A DNA stretch of 59,474 nt from contig CACXCA010000047.1 of the NCBI GenBank assembly GCA_902766045.1, positions 1 to 59,474 of the forward strand, written 5' to 3'. Made by a program: the position numbers and the translations under genes. The DNA is from an uncultured Bacteroidales bacterium. Its GTDB lineage: Bacteria > Bacteroidota > Bacteroidia > Bacteroidales > Paludibacteraceae. Numbering within the stretch: the stretch's first letter is position 1; every line of letters begins with the position of its first letter. Of the stretch, positions 51,945-59,474 are shown piece by piece. The notes under the pieces were generated by a model, which worked only from the letters and a program-made list of their open reading frames with translations, was not told the DNA's origin and searched no databases.

Positions 51945-52817
51945 ATGAAAGTACTGATTTTTGGAAATAAATGCAATGAGGAGGTTATCCAATACGCCAA
52001 AATACTTTTTGATATTCTACAAGAACGTGGAGCTGAAATTTTTCTTGAAATAGATTTTTGCCAATTCCTAATAGAAAAAGGAATAAACATGTCCTTTGAA
52101 CATTCTATTATCAATGAGAGCAACATCGATGCCGACTTGGCCTTCAGCATAGGTGGTGATGGTACATTCATACGAACCGCTGCAAAAATCGGAAGAAGAG
52201 AGATTCCAATCTTAGGTATCAATGCCGGGCGATTGGGATTCCTGGCAGATGTCTCTGGTGACGAAATCATCCGTTCTGTCAATGAAATCATGGATGGGAA
52301 ATACAGAATTGAGGATCATGCTCTATTAAGACTTCACACAGACAATCATCTTTATACTGATTTCAACTACGCAATAAACGAGATTGCCATTTTGAAAAGA
52401 GACTCCTCTTCCATGATTACTATTCATGCATGGGCAAATGGAACATTCATCAACTCTTATCAAGCCGACGGTCTCCTTATCGCAACAGCTACGGGATCTA
52501 CCGCCTATTCCATGAGCGTAGGTGGACCAATTGTTGTGCCGCAAGCTGCCAATTTCATCATCACCCCAGTGGCTTCTCACAGTCTAAATGTCAGGCCAAT
52601 CATCATTCCTGACACATGGGAAATTGATTTAAAAGTGGAAAGTAGAAACAAACAGTTCCTGATTGCCCTCGACGGAAGAAATAATGTTTTCAACGAGCAA
52701 ACTCCTTTGAAAATAAAGAAAGCAAATTTCTCAACCAAAATCATCCGCAGACAAGATCATGATTTCTTCAATACGCTGAGAGAAAAATTGATGTGGGGAA
52801 CTGGCACAAGAAAATAA
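51945..52817 (+). CDS. nadK: NAD kinase
   Basis: NAD kinase phosphorylates NAD to NADP with ATP or polyphosphate. The 290-residue protein has the diagnostic GGDGTF motif at residues 70-75 with the catalytic Asp72, followed by the conserved GINAGRLGFLAD, YAINEIAILKRD and ATATGSTAYSMSVGGP segments. It has the normal length and no extra domain. The next gene, fmt, starts nine bases after its stop, so these are co-transcribed. A TATCTTTG promoter is upstream. Confidence 0.95.
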   Translation: MKVLIFGNKCNEEVIQYAKILFDILQERGAEIFLEIDFCQFLIEKGINMSFEHSIINESNIDADLAFSIGGDGTFIRTAAKIGRREIPILGINAGRLGFLADVSGDEIIRSVNEIMDGKYRIEDHALLRLHTDNHLYTDFNYAINEIAILKRDSSSMITIHAWANGTFINSYQADGLLIATATGSTAYSMSVGGPIVVPQAANFIITPVASHSLNVRPIIIPDTWEIDLKVESRNKQFLIALDGRNNVFNEQTPLKIKKANFSTKIIRRQDHDFFNTLREKLMWGTGTRK

Positions 52818-52826
52818 ATACATTCT

Positions 52827-53795
52827 ATGGATAAAAAATCATTACGTATCGTATATATGGGAACCCCAGACTTCGCCGTGGCTCCTTTAAAGAAGCTTGT
52901 CGAAGAGGGATATAACGTAGTGGGATGCATCACAATGCCGGACAAAGAAGCTGGACGTGGACACCACATTCAATTCTCCCCCGTCAAAAATTATGCACTC
53001 TCACAAAACATTCCATTACTGCAACCTGCAAAATTAAAAGACGAGCAATTTCTGGCTGATTTGAAAGCATGGAATGCAGATCTACAAATTGTCGTGGCAT
53101 TTAGAATGTTACCTGAAGTGGTATGGAACATGCCGAGACTAGGCACATTCAACCTTCATGCTTCACTTCTTCCCCAATATCGTGGTGCAGCCCCCCTCAA
53201 CTGGGCAATCATCAATGGCGAAAAAGAAACGGGTGTCACAACATTCTTCCTAACACACCAAATAGATACCGGCAAAATCATCCTACAAGAGAAGATCTCT
53301 ATAGGTGACAATGACTGTGTAGGGGATATCCATGATCGTCTGATGATCATTGGCGCCGGACTTGTCACTCAAACAGTGGATCTAATCATTGAAGATAAAG
53401 TTGAAACACAAGAGCAAAAGTCTTTCTATGAAAAGGAAGAGGATCTTAAAATCGCCCCTAAAATATTCAAGGAAACCTGCAAAATCAATTGGGACAATGA
53501 CTGTCAAACCATCCATAATTTTGTAAGAGGACTATCTCCCTACCCTGCTGCTTGGTGTAATCTCACGAACGAAGCAGGAGAAACAATCATGGTGAAAATA
53601 TTCGAGACAGAAAAAATTAAGACGGTCCACAACATGGAAATTGGAGCATTCAAATTTGACAAGAAATACATAGACATCGCAGTTAAAAACGGATTTGTCA
53701 GAATAAAATCGCTTCAGATACCAGGAAAAAAACGTCTTTCAACTGAAGAATTTCTCAGAGGGTTCAAACTAACAAATAATCACAAATTCAACTAA
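52827..53795 (+). CDS. fmt: Methionyl-tRNA formyltransferase
   Basis: Fmt transfers a formyl group from 10-formyl-tetrahydrofolate to the initiator methionyl-tRNA. The 322-residue protein has the N-terminal catalytic formyltransferase fold with IVYMGTPDFAV, the catalytic Asn109 and His111 in FNLHASLLPQYRGAAP, and THQIDTG; the C-terminal oligonucleotide-binding domain starts near residue 210. It starts nine bases after nadK and is followed at 11 bases by the large secreted-protein gene. Identification is firm. Confidence 0.96.
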   Translation: MDKKSLRIVYMGTPDFAVAPLKKLVEEGYNVVGCITMPDKEAGRGHHIQFSPVKNYALSQNIPLLQPAKLKDEQFLADLKAWNADLQIVVAFRMLPEVVWNMPRLGTFNLHASLLPQYRGAAPLNWAIINGEKETGVTTFFLTHQIDTGKIILQEKISIGDNDCVGDIHDRLMIIGAGLVTQTVDLIIEDKVETQEQKSFYEKEEDLKIAPKIFKETCKINWDNDCQTIHNFVRGLSPYPAAWCNLTNEAGETIMVKIFETEKIKTVHNMEIGAFKFDKKYIDIAVKNGFVRIKSLQIPGKKRLSTEEFLRGFKLTNNHKFN

Positions 53796-53806
53796 CAATA
53801 AACAAA

Positions 53807-56176
53807 ATGAAAACAAAAGGACAAAAGGCACTTATAGCTTGCTTAATGATTATCGCATTATTAGCATCATTTTCGCTTCATGCAGAAGATACCATTACGC
53901 GTTATGGTATATACGTATCTGGTTACGAAGTAACGTCCAAGAATGCTGACACAATCAAGGGAAAAGGTATTGAAGGTCGCATTTATTATGATGTAAAAAG
54001 CAATACTCTTGTATTAGACCATGCCTCCATCATTGGACATGACAGTATCAACGTAGGTATCATGAGCAAGAAAGAGTCGCTCAACATTCTCGTAAAGGGT
54101 GAATGTAAGATCTCTGACGATCAATGCATCGTATCCGCTCTCTATTCTAACGGTTCATTAACTATCACGGGAGATACGCTCAACATCAAATTGCAAGATA
54201 AATATGTTGTACCTGAAGGCGAATCATCAATAAATCAAATCAGCCATCACGTACATTCCATGTATGCAACCAACTTGACATTAGATGGAATCACCATCAA
54301 TAACGATCTGAAAGCAGTATATTCAACAACTGCATTTGAAGCAAAAAATATGATTATAAAAAATTCTGTCATCACAACAGAATTACATGGTTCAGCCGAC
54401 ATAAGAGAGATCTACGCCACAACAATCATTTGTGATTCGTCTTTAATCACATCAAACTACGCTGATGAGAATGGAACGAGACATTGCATCATTGCGAAGA
54501 CAGGAGATTTCAAGCATAGTCAGATTTATGATATAACAAACACGGTCACATCCTGTACCACACCACTTGTAGGATATATTGGATTACAAATAGATACGCT
54601 ATCCATATCAAATTGCGACATCAATTTGGATTTCAACAATGACAGAAAGAGCTATGCGATCTACAGCCGTTGGATGAAGATAGCAGACAACTCCATTGTA
54701 AAAGTTATCAATAGCAGCAATAACAAGAAATACAAGAACAAAGACTGGAGAATAGGTATTTACTCCGATTTCATGGATATCAACGATAGTGAAATAAACG
54801 TTCAACTGCAAAACAGCCAAGAAATCACAGGAATCTCAGCCTCTGAATTTTACGCAAACAAATCCAACTTGTTTACTGACTTAACCGGTACCACTTGCAT
54901 GGCCATCTCAGCTGATACAATATCCATCTCAAACGCAGAAGGTAAATTTAAAGCAAAGGCAGGCAATAACGCCATGGCTATCACTGCCAAATTAATCGAA
55001 TTAGACAATGCTAAATTTGACATAGATCTCAACGACAGTGAAACAAGTACAGAAGAGATTATCGATGTTATCGGTATCGGTGCAACAGACACCTGTATGA
55101 TTAAAAAATGCAACTTTACGATGAACCTAAATGGCAATAGCTGTTGTGGCGTATATAGCGCCAAAGGTGTTATCAAAAGCAGTGAAATAACTCTAAATGG
55201 TCATGCCGAACTAGATTATACAGGTATAAGAATTACAGAGGAACAGATTGATCACTTATCCTACATTGCAGATTTTTCAGCCTCTCGTTCAGCAACGGCT
55301 AACAGTGCTGGTGTAATCCGTTCGACAGATTCAGAGCAACAAATAAACATTTCAGGTGAAAGAGATGAATTTGGTATTCAAACATCTGAGTTCTCTTCGA
55401 CAAACGACATACTAACTATTAATCTAAACAAACATAGTGATTACAAAAGTGCAAGCGCTACTGGTATAAGAACAAAGAACGGTTCCTTCGATAACGCAAC
55501 CATTTCTATGGCATTAAGCGCGAGCGAATCATCCGTAGGCATACACTCAATTTCATCGTTGTCAATCAGCAATAGTAGAATTCAAACAGAAAGCTCCAAC
55601 AGCGGAAACACATATGGCATCTATTCTGATGACTTAATATTAGACAAATGCACGCTGATTGAACATGGTGATTCTTGCACTTCCTATTTCGGCGTTTTAG
55701 CTACCAAAGCAACCCTCAAAGAAGATAGCATCTCTATCTTTGCAAAAGGAGAGAAGTCAGCCGCTATTTCAAGCGACTCTTGCCTATTTATAAAAAGTGA
55801 AGCAGAATTAACTGGACATTCTTTAGCTATAAATAAAGCAGCTATCAAATTCTCCGGATATAAGAATCTATATGTCTGGTGTAACACCGACGCATCTTCG
55901 TCAGGCGCAAAGAAATGGGATGAGACATCTGTATTAAATCAGTACAAGTATGTCAAGATTAGCATGAACGATAATAGCTCAGACGTAAAAGATCCGCTTG
56001 CATCATCAGAATCTTTCTATATCACCGACAAGACAATCTATGCAATAGATAATGACATTCAGGTTTACGCTATCAATGGTGATTGGATAGGCCAAGGTCA
56101 ACAAGTATGCGTTCCAAATCAAGGCATCTATATTGTAAAAACAAAAGACTCTTTTGCAAAAGCAATTATCAGATAG
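53807..56176 (+). CDS. Secreted repeat protein with predicted beta-helix and possible T9SS-type tail
   Basis: The 789-residue product has a signal peptide (ending near FSLHA) and many short, related segments, such as LTLDGITINND, LSISNCDINLDF, MDINDSEINVQL, LSISNSRIQTES and LILDKCTLIEHGD. Their regular spacing suggests a right-handed parallel beta-helix. The last 60 residues (IYAIDNDIQVYAINGDWIGQ ending GIYIVKTKDSFAKAIIR) resemble a type-A T9SS sorting domain, though shorter than usual. It would then be exported to the surface. It lies 11 bases after fmt, an unexpected operon partner. I do not recognise a specific family; an adhesin or a glycan-active protein is possible. Confidence 0.72.
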   Translation: MKTKGQKALIACLMIIALLASFSLHAEDTITRYGIYVSGYEVTSKNADTIKGKGIEGRIYYDVKSNTLVLDHASIIGHDSINVGIMSKKESLNILVKGECKISDDQCIVSALYSNGSLTITGDTLNIKLQDKYVVPEGESSINQISHHVHSMYATNLTLDGITINNDLKAVYSTTAFEAKNMIIKNSVITTELHGSADIREIYATTIICDSSLITSNYADENGTRHCIIAKTGDFKHSQIYDITNTVTSCTTPLVGYIGLQIDTLSISNCDINLDFNNDRKSYAIYSRWMKIADNSIVKVINSSNNKKYKNKDWRIGIYSDFMDINDSEINVQLQNSQEITGISASEFYANKSNLFTDLTGTTCMAISADTISISNAEGKFKAKAGNNAMAITAKLIELDNAKFDIDLNDSETSTEEIIDVIGIGATDTCMIKKCNFTMNLNGNSCCGVYSAKGVIKSSEITLNGHAELDYTGIRITEEQIDHLSYIADFSASRSATANSAGVIRSTDSEQQINISGERDEFGIQTSEFSSTNDILTINLNKHSDYKSASATGIRTKNGSFDNATISMALSASESSVGIHSISSLSISNSRIQTESSNSGNTYGIYSDDLILDKCTLIEHGDSCTSYFGVLATKATLKEDSISIFAKGEKSAAISSDSCLFIKSEAELTGHSLAINKAAIKFSGYKNLYVWCNTDASSSGAKKWDETSVLNQYKYVKISMNDNSSDVKDPLASSESFYITDKTIYAIDNDIQVYAINGDWIGQGQQVCVPNQGIYIVKTKDSFAKAIIR

Positions 56177-56203
56177 CCCTAAGAAACAATACAGAATAAT
56201 AAA

Positions 56204-56248
56204 AAAATAGTGAGTCCGTTTATAATAGGCAGACTCACTATTTTTTTT
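56204..56248 (+). terminator. Strong terminator after the secreted repeat protein gene
   Basis: AAAATAGTGAGTC/GACTCACTATTTT forms a 13-bp stem followed by a run of T; the 56249-56398 stretch that follows shows no gene. Confidence 0.85.
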
Positions 56249-56398
56249 GAACAAACAAACGACGAATCCTATAAATTCATCATTTTCAAATAAATAGTAA
56301 GTTGATAAACGTTTCAAACGTTAAAGAACTCACAAAAAAAATCATTCATTATAAAAAAAATCAGTATCAACACATATTTGTTTTCAAATATTTTATTA

Positions 56399-56406
56399 TA
56401 TATTTG
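56399..56406 (+). promoter_or_regulatory. Promoter -7 element of the sigma-factor gene
   Basis: TATATTTG matches TAnnTTTG and lies 80 bases before the sigma factor start codon, leaving an AT-rich leader. Confidence 0.55.
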
Positions 56407-56486
56407 CATTACAGATTCAATTATTACTAACAATTAAAACTTTTTTGCCTATCGAAACATTCCTACTTCACCAATAAAAGAAGGAT

Positions 56487-57077
56487 ATGGAAATTTTAAG
56501 TATGATGACCGACGAAGAGTTGGTTAAGATGTATGCAGAAAACAACAATGATGCTTTCGACGTACTCTTGGATAGGCATAAAAACAAAGTTTTCTCTTAT
56601 ATATTTTCTGTAGTAAAAGATAGAGATGAGGCAAATGATTTATTTCAGGACACCTTCATCAAGGCTATTGCGACCATTAAGCAACACAAATACACAGAGA
56701 AGGGAAAATTCGGTCCTTGGATACTACGGATTGCGCACAACCTAATCATTGACACATTTCGCAAAGAGAAAAACGAAAACACGATATCAAACGAGGAATA
56801 CGGTACGGATTTATTGAATGACATATCTCTATACGATGATGGTATGGAGGAATACATGGCAAAAGAAAATGCCATGAACGAAATTGTTGAATTGATAAAT
56901 CTACTTCCGGAAAATCAGCAATCCATTATCAGGAAAAGATTTTTCAAAGACCTAAGTTTTAAAGAGATCGCTGATGAAGAAAACATCAGCATCAATACAG
57001 CCTTAGGTAGAATGCGATATGCATTAATAAACTTGAAGAAAATCGTTTCTGAAAGAAACGTCGAAATCAGTTATTAA
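56487..57077 (+). CDS. Sigma-70 family RNA polymerase sigma factor, ECF type
   Basis: The 196-residue protein has sigma region 2 (LLDRHKNKVFSYIFSVV, then DEANDLFQDTFIKAI and FGPWILRIAHNLIID) and region 4 (LLPENQQSIIRKRFFKDLSFKEIADEENISINTALGRMRYAL), joined by a short acidic linker, without regions 1 or 3. That is the extracytoplasmic-function layout. The start of region 2 lies early, so the first ATG is used. No anti-sigma factor or membrane regulator is adjacent: the next gene is convergent and begins one base after the stop. Target genes cannot be inferred. Confidence 0.9.
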   Translation: MEILSMMTDEELVKMYAENNNDAFDVLLDRHKNKVFSYIFSVVKDRDEANDLFQDTFIKAIATIKQHKYTEKGKFGPWILRIAHNLIIDTFRKEKNENTISNEEYGTDLLNDISLYDDGMEEYMAKENAMNEIVELINLLPENQQSIIRKRFFKDLSFKEIADEENISINTALGRMRYALINLKKIVSERNVEISY

Positions 57078-58685
57078 TTAAAACTCTATAGGTAATTCGA
57101 AGACCATCAATTGATGCGTCTTCGGATGCCTAAATTCAATCTTTTGCGCTTGTAAATAGAGTCGATCGGAGGCTGTTCCATAGAGCAAATCGCCCTTGAT
57201 TGAGCAATTCAAGCCATCTGGATGTGCTGCATGAACACGTAATTGATGTGTTCTACCTGTCTGTGGATAAAACCATATCCATGTTTGATTATTCTCCTCT
57301 TTAATCACCTCGTAATCTGTCACAGCTTCTTTTCCATTCTCATAACTAACCATCTGATAGGGCCTATTTTCTATATTAGGACACAGAGGCAACGCTATTC
57401 TTCCTTTTTTGTTTAGTACGGTACCTTCTAAAATTGCCAAATAACGTTTCTTTATTTCTCTGTTTGAAAACATATCTTGTAACGCAGTGAAAATAGTTTC
57501 CCTTTTAGCCACAAGTAATAATCCTGAGGTGGACATATCCAAACGATGAGCAACTTTAACATCCAATTCTGGATATTCATTTTGCAAAATTGATTGAACA
57601 GAAACCGACGATACATTTCCTGGCACTGATAACATACCAGATGGTTTATTGACAACCCACAAATCATCATCCTCATAAACAATAGGCAAATCATCTATTG
57701 TATAAAACCTATAATCCAATGGATTGCGTTCCACATTCAAACCTTGTAACATAAATGACAAGATAGGTTTACACTTGGATGAGCAAGAAGGATAAAACTT
57801 ACCCGGTCTTCTGATCAACGTCTTTGGAGAATTTCCCCACCAAAATTCAGCCATACAAACAGGTTTATACTGATGCGTATAGGCATATTGCAATAACTTA
57901 GGAGCGCAACACTCTCCCGCTCCACTCGGCGGCTTGATTGGACTAAATATATCCAACAACGTTTTAGTCTCTCCTTTGGCATTACAAATGATGAATTGTT
58001 CAAACAATCGATCCTGCAATTTCAGAGAACGTTCTTTCCTCTCTTTTCTCAAGCTGTCTATATAGTTCTGTTTCCCTTCTAATTCATATTTCAAGATAGC
58101 CAAATCCTCTTCAACTTTGGCAAGTGATCGTTTCATTTCCGCCTTTAAGAACTGACTTTCTTTTATTAACGCATCACTCTCCTCCGTTGTCAAGCCTTGT
58201 TCCCTTTTTTGATCTCTTATTTGTTTGGCAACACTCAGTTTATTCTTCCATGAATCTTTTTCTGACTGATAATATTTCAACATCTCCTCATATCGATCCT
58301 TCAAAAACCGATGATCATGAATCATGGTTTCATCTGCAAGCAATTCATTAATGGCCACTATCTTCTTCTCTTCTTCCCTAAAAAACGAACTTGTGTCATT
58401 TAAATCATATATAGGAGGCACGAAATAATCATGTAAATAACTACCGGCTAATTGTCCAGAGAATGCAGCTAAGAAACCCAATTGGGAGTCTTTCGTCTGG
58501 ACGACTAATACGCCAAACATTTTTCCTTCGGACAATTCATTCTGCCATTGTGTCTGTTGTCTTATGTATGCTTGTAAAATCTCTGTTGCTTTAACAGACA
58601 AGGGATGCGGAGTATAAAAGAAAGGGAAGGTGAACTGCCTAGGCAAGTTCACCTTCTCCTTTAAATTTTCGAACACATGAAACAT
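57078..58685 (-). CDS. RluA-family pseudouridine synthase with long N-terminal extension
   Basis: The C-terminal 210 residues (about 325-535) are an RluA catalytic domain with the active-site HRLDMSTSGLLLVAK and the GRTHQLRVHAAHPDGLNCSI block. Ahead of it lie about 320 extra residues: a segment with FYTPHPLSVKATEILQAYI and MFGVLVVQTKDSQLGFLAAFSGQ, a long charged coiled coil (about 130-235), then a cysteine-bearing stretch (GECCAPKLLQYAY, AEFWWG, YPSCSSKCKPIL). This arrangement is recognised in long RluA-like enzymes of several phyla; the role of the extension is unknown. Its start codon overlaps the stop of the T9SS cargo gene (TAATG). It meets the sigma gene tail to tail. Confidence 0.85.
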   Translation of the reverse strand: MFHVFENLKEKVNLPRQFTFPFFYTPHPLSVKATEILQAYIRQQTQWQNELSEGKMFGVLVVQTKDSQLGFLAAFSGQLAGSYLHDYFVPPIYDLNDTSSFFREEEKKIVAINELLADETMIHDHRFLKDRYEEMLKYYQSEKDSWKNKLSVAKQIRDQKREQGLTTEESDALIKESQFLKAEMKRSLAKVEEDLAILKYELEGKQNYIDSLRKERKERSLKLQDRLFEQFIICNAKGETKTLLDIFSPIKPPSGAGECCAPKLLQYAYTHQYKPVCMAEFWWGNSPKTLIRRPGKFYPSCSSKCKPILSFMLQGLNVERNPLDYRFYTIDDLPIVYEDDDLWVVNKPSGMLSVPGNVSSVSVQSILQNEYPELDVKVAHRLDMSTSGLLLVAKRETIFTALQDMFSNREIKKRYLAILEGTVLNKKGRIALPLCPNIENRPYQMVSYENGKEAVTDYEVIKEENNQTWIWFYPQTGRTHQLRVHAAHPDGLNCSIKGDLLYGTASDRLYLQAQKIEFRHPKTHQLMVFELPIEF

Positions 58686-59474
58686 TACTGTCTAATCAAC
58701 GTAAAGTGTCCTGTATATTGTTTATCGATCTCTTCGATATCTACCACATACCAATAGTCTGTTGATGGCATTGGTGTTCCATTGTAAGTACCATTCCATC
58801 CTTCTGTATCGGAACCTTTCAGTTCTATCATCAACTTACCGAAGCGGTCATAAATCCAGATCTTTGCATCTGGATAAACCTCTGCCAACTTACCAATTAC
58901 CCATCCATCATTGATTCCATCACCGTTTGGTGAGAACCAATCTGGTATCTCTGGTTCTGGTGCTTCCATCACGAATGGCATAGATGTCTTACAACCATTC
59001 TCGTCTCTTACGTATGCAACGTGTTTTCCGAATGTCAAATTATATACCACATTGTTCGTTGCAATGGATGCTTCAACATCCACCCAGTAATAGAAGGTTC
59101 CGGTACCTTTACCCTTTTCGGTCTCAATCGATCTGTCTCTCACACCGATAGAGTCAACCGATGTGATAACTGGAAGACTTGTAACCTTCAACTCGTAGCT
59201 GTCCTCCGCCTTACAAGTACCTCTCTCCATCTTCAACTCGTATGTTGTAGTAGTTCTAGGATATACAGACAGAGCAGAGCCTGTTCCAACAACAACTGTA
59301 TCCACGTTCCATACATAGCTTGCTGCATCGTATGAAGAAGCGTTGATTCGTCCTTGATCACCTTCACAAATCACTTCTGATCCTTGAATCTCTCCCTTCA
59401 ATGCCTCATCGACATAGACTGGAATTTCATATCTCTTCGAATCGTTACACTTAGCATTATAAGCAATGGCTGTA
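58685..59474 (-). CDS. T9SS type-B cargo protein, 3' end only
   Basis: The gene runs off the right edge; the visible 262 codons are open from 59474 to TAA at 58685 (the frame also contains an internal TTG near 59401, which is not its true start). The sequence holds Ig-like repeats (SYVWNVDTVVVGTGS and YYWVDVEASI) and a type-B gliding-motility C-terminal domain beginning near IPDWFSPNGDGINDGW and ending WYVVDIEEIDKQYTGHFTLIRQ. Such tails direct secretion through T9SS. The stop overlaps the start of the RluA gene by one base (TAATG), so they are probably coupled. The total length and full domain set lie outside the window. Confidence 0.87.
   Translation of the reverse strand, partial: TAIAYNAKCNDSKRYEIPVYVDEALKGEIQGSEVICEGDQGRINASSYDAASYVWNVDTVVVGTGSALSVYPRTTTTYELKMERGTCKAEDSYELKVTSLPVITSVDSIGVRDRSIETEKGKGTGTFYYWVDVEASIATNNVVYNLTFGKHVAYVRDENGCKTSMPFVMEAPEPEIPDWFSPNGDGINDGWVIGKLAEVYPDAKIWIYDRFGKLMIELKGSDTEGWNGTYNGTPMPSTDYWYVVDIEEIDKQYTGHFTLIRQ

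Noticed and set aside
1-59474. CRISPR array
   Set aside because: No array of regularly spaced identical repeats was seen; the repeats at 7.6-7.9 kb differ too much in length and orientation.

Overview
The window is a chromosomal segment of a Bacteroidales bacterium (phylum Bacteroidota). The evidence is the base composition (AT-rich), repeated TAnnTTTG promoter elements (the Bacteroidota -7 consensus) just upstream of genes, Bacteroidota-type lipoproteins, a gliding-motility type-B sorting domain, gingipain-like cargo with a type-A sorting domain (so a type IX secretion system, T9SS, is expected elsewhere in the genome), DUF4294, HU-CCDC81/SPOR and a surface-glycan-binding-like lipoprotein. 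I cannot name the genus from the sequence alone.

Layout. 0.2-6.4 kb: a co-directional block with rimM, an rRNA 2'-O-methyltransferase, an RluA-type pseudouridine synthase, a secreted protein of unknown function, a peptidase M49 (DPP III) lipoprotein and another lipoprotein. 6.4-8.1 kb: a cytoplasmic leucine-rich-repeat protein, a degenerate intergenic repeat cluster and tRNA-Arg(CCG). 8.1-24.7 kb is the accessory part. It starts just after the tRNA with a 3' remnant of a DUF1848 gene. Next come a two-gene T9SS cargo module (coiled-coil-ended surface protein plus C25 gingipain-like protease) and an intact DUF1848 gene. A defence island on the minus strand follows: an ABC-ATPase/TOPRIM pair; a 1522-residue trypsin-like protease-STAND NTPase translationally coupled to a metallo-beta-lactamase-fold protein; two RhuM genes, one cut by an amber codon and lying between repeats; a DUF1016 (YhcG-like) gene that has lost its nuclease core; and a frameshifted secreted-protein gene. 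24.7-33 kb: a glycan-binding lipoprotein, a probable ribD-cls-DUF59-lpxH operon, and a LOG-family gene followed by a large sacsin-like ATPase. 33.3-46 kb: a flippase, DUF4294, two envelope proteins, then a tight five-gene operon purT-lysC-lysA-GT2-mazG and a ClC transporter. 46-59.5 kb: recJ, recQ, a SPOR/HU-CCDC81 protein, a DMP19 protein, zinc-independent L31, nadK, fmt, a secreted repeat protein, an ECF sigma factor, a long RluA-family enzyme and the 3' end of a T9SS type-B cargo gene that runs off the right edge.

The most interesting part is 12.9-24.7 kb. The protease-STAND/MBL operon has the composition expected of an AVAST-like phage sensor whose output is proteolysis. It sits beside a second, independent ATPase/TOPRIM module and several genes in visible states of decay: an amber codon, a frameshift, an in-frame deletion of a catalytic core and a 3' gene remnant. 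Decay and duplication are typical of defence islands in flux. Functional statements about this region are inferences from domain motifs; no searches were run.
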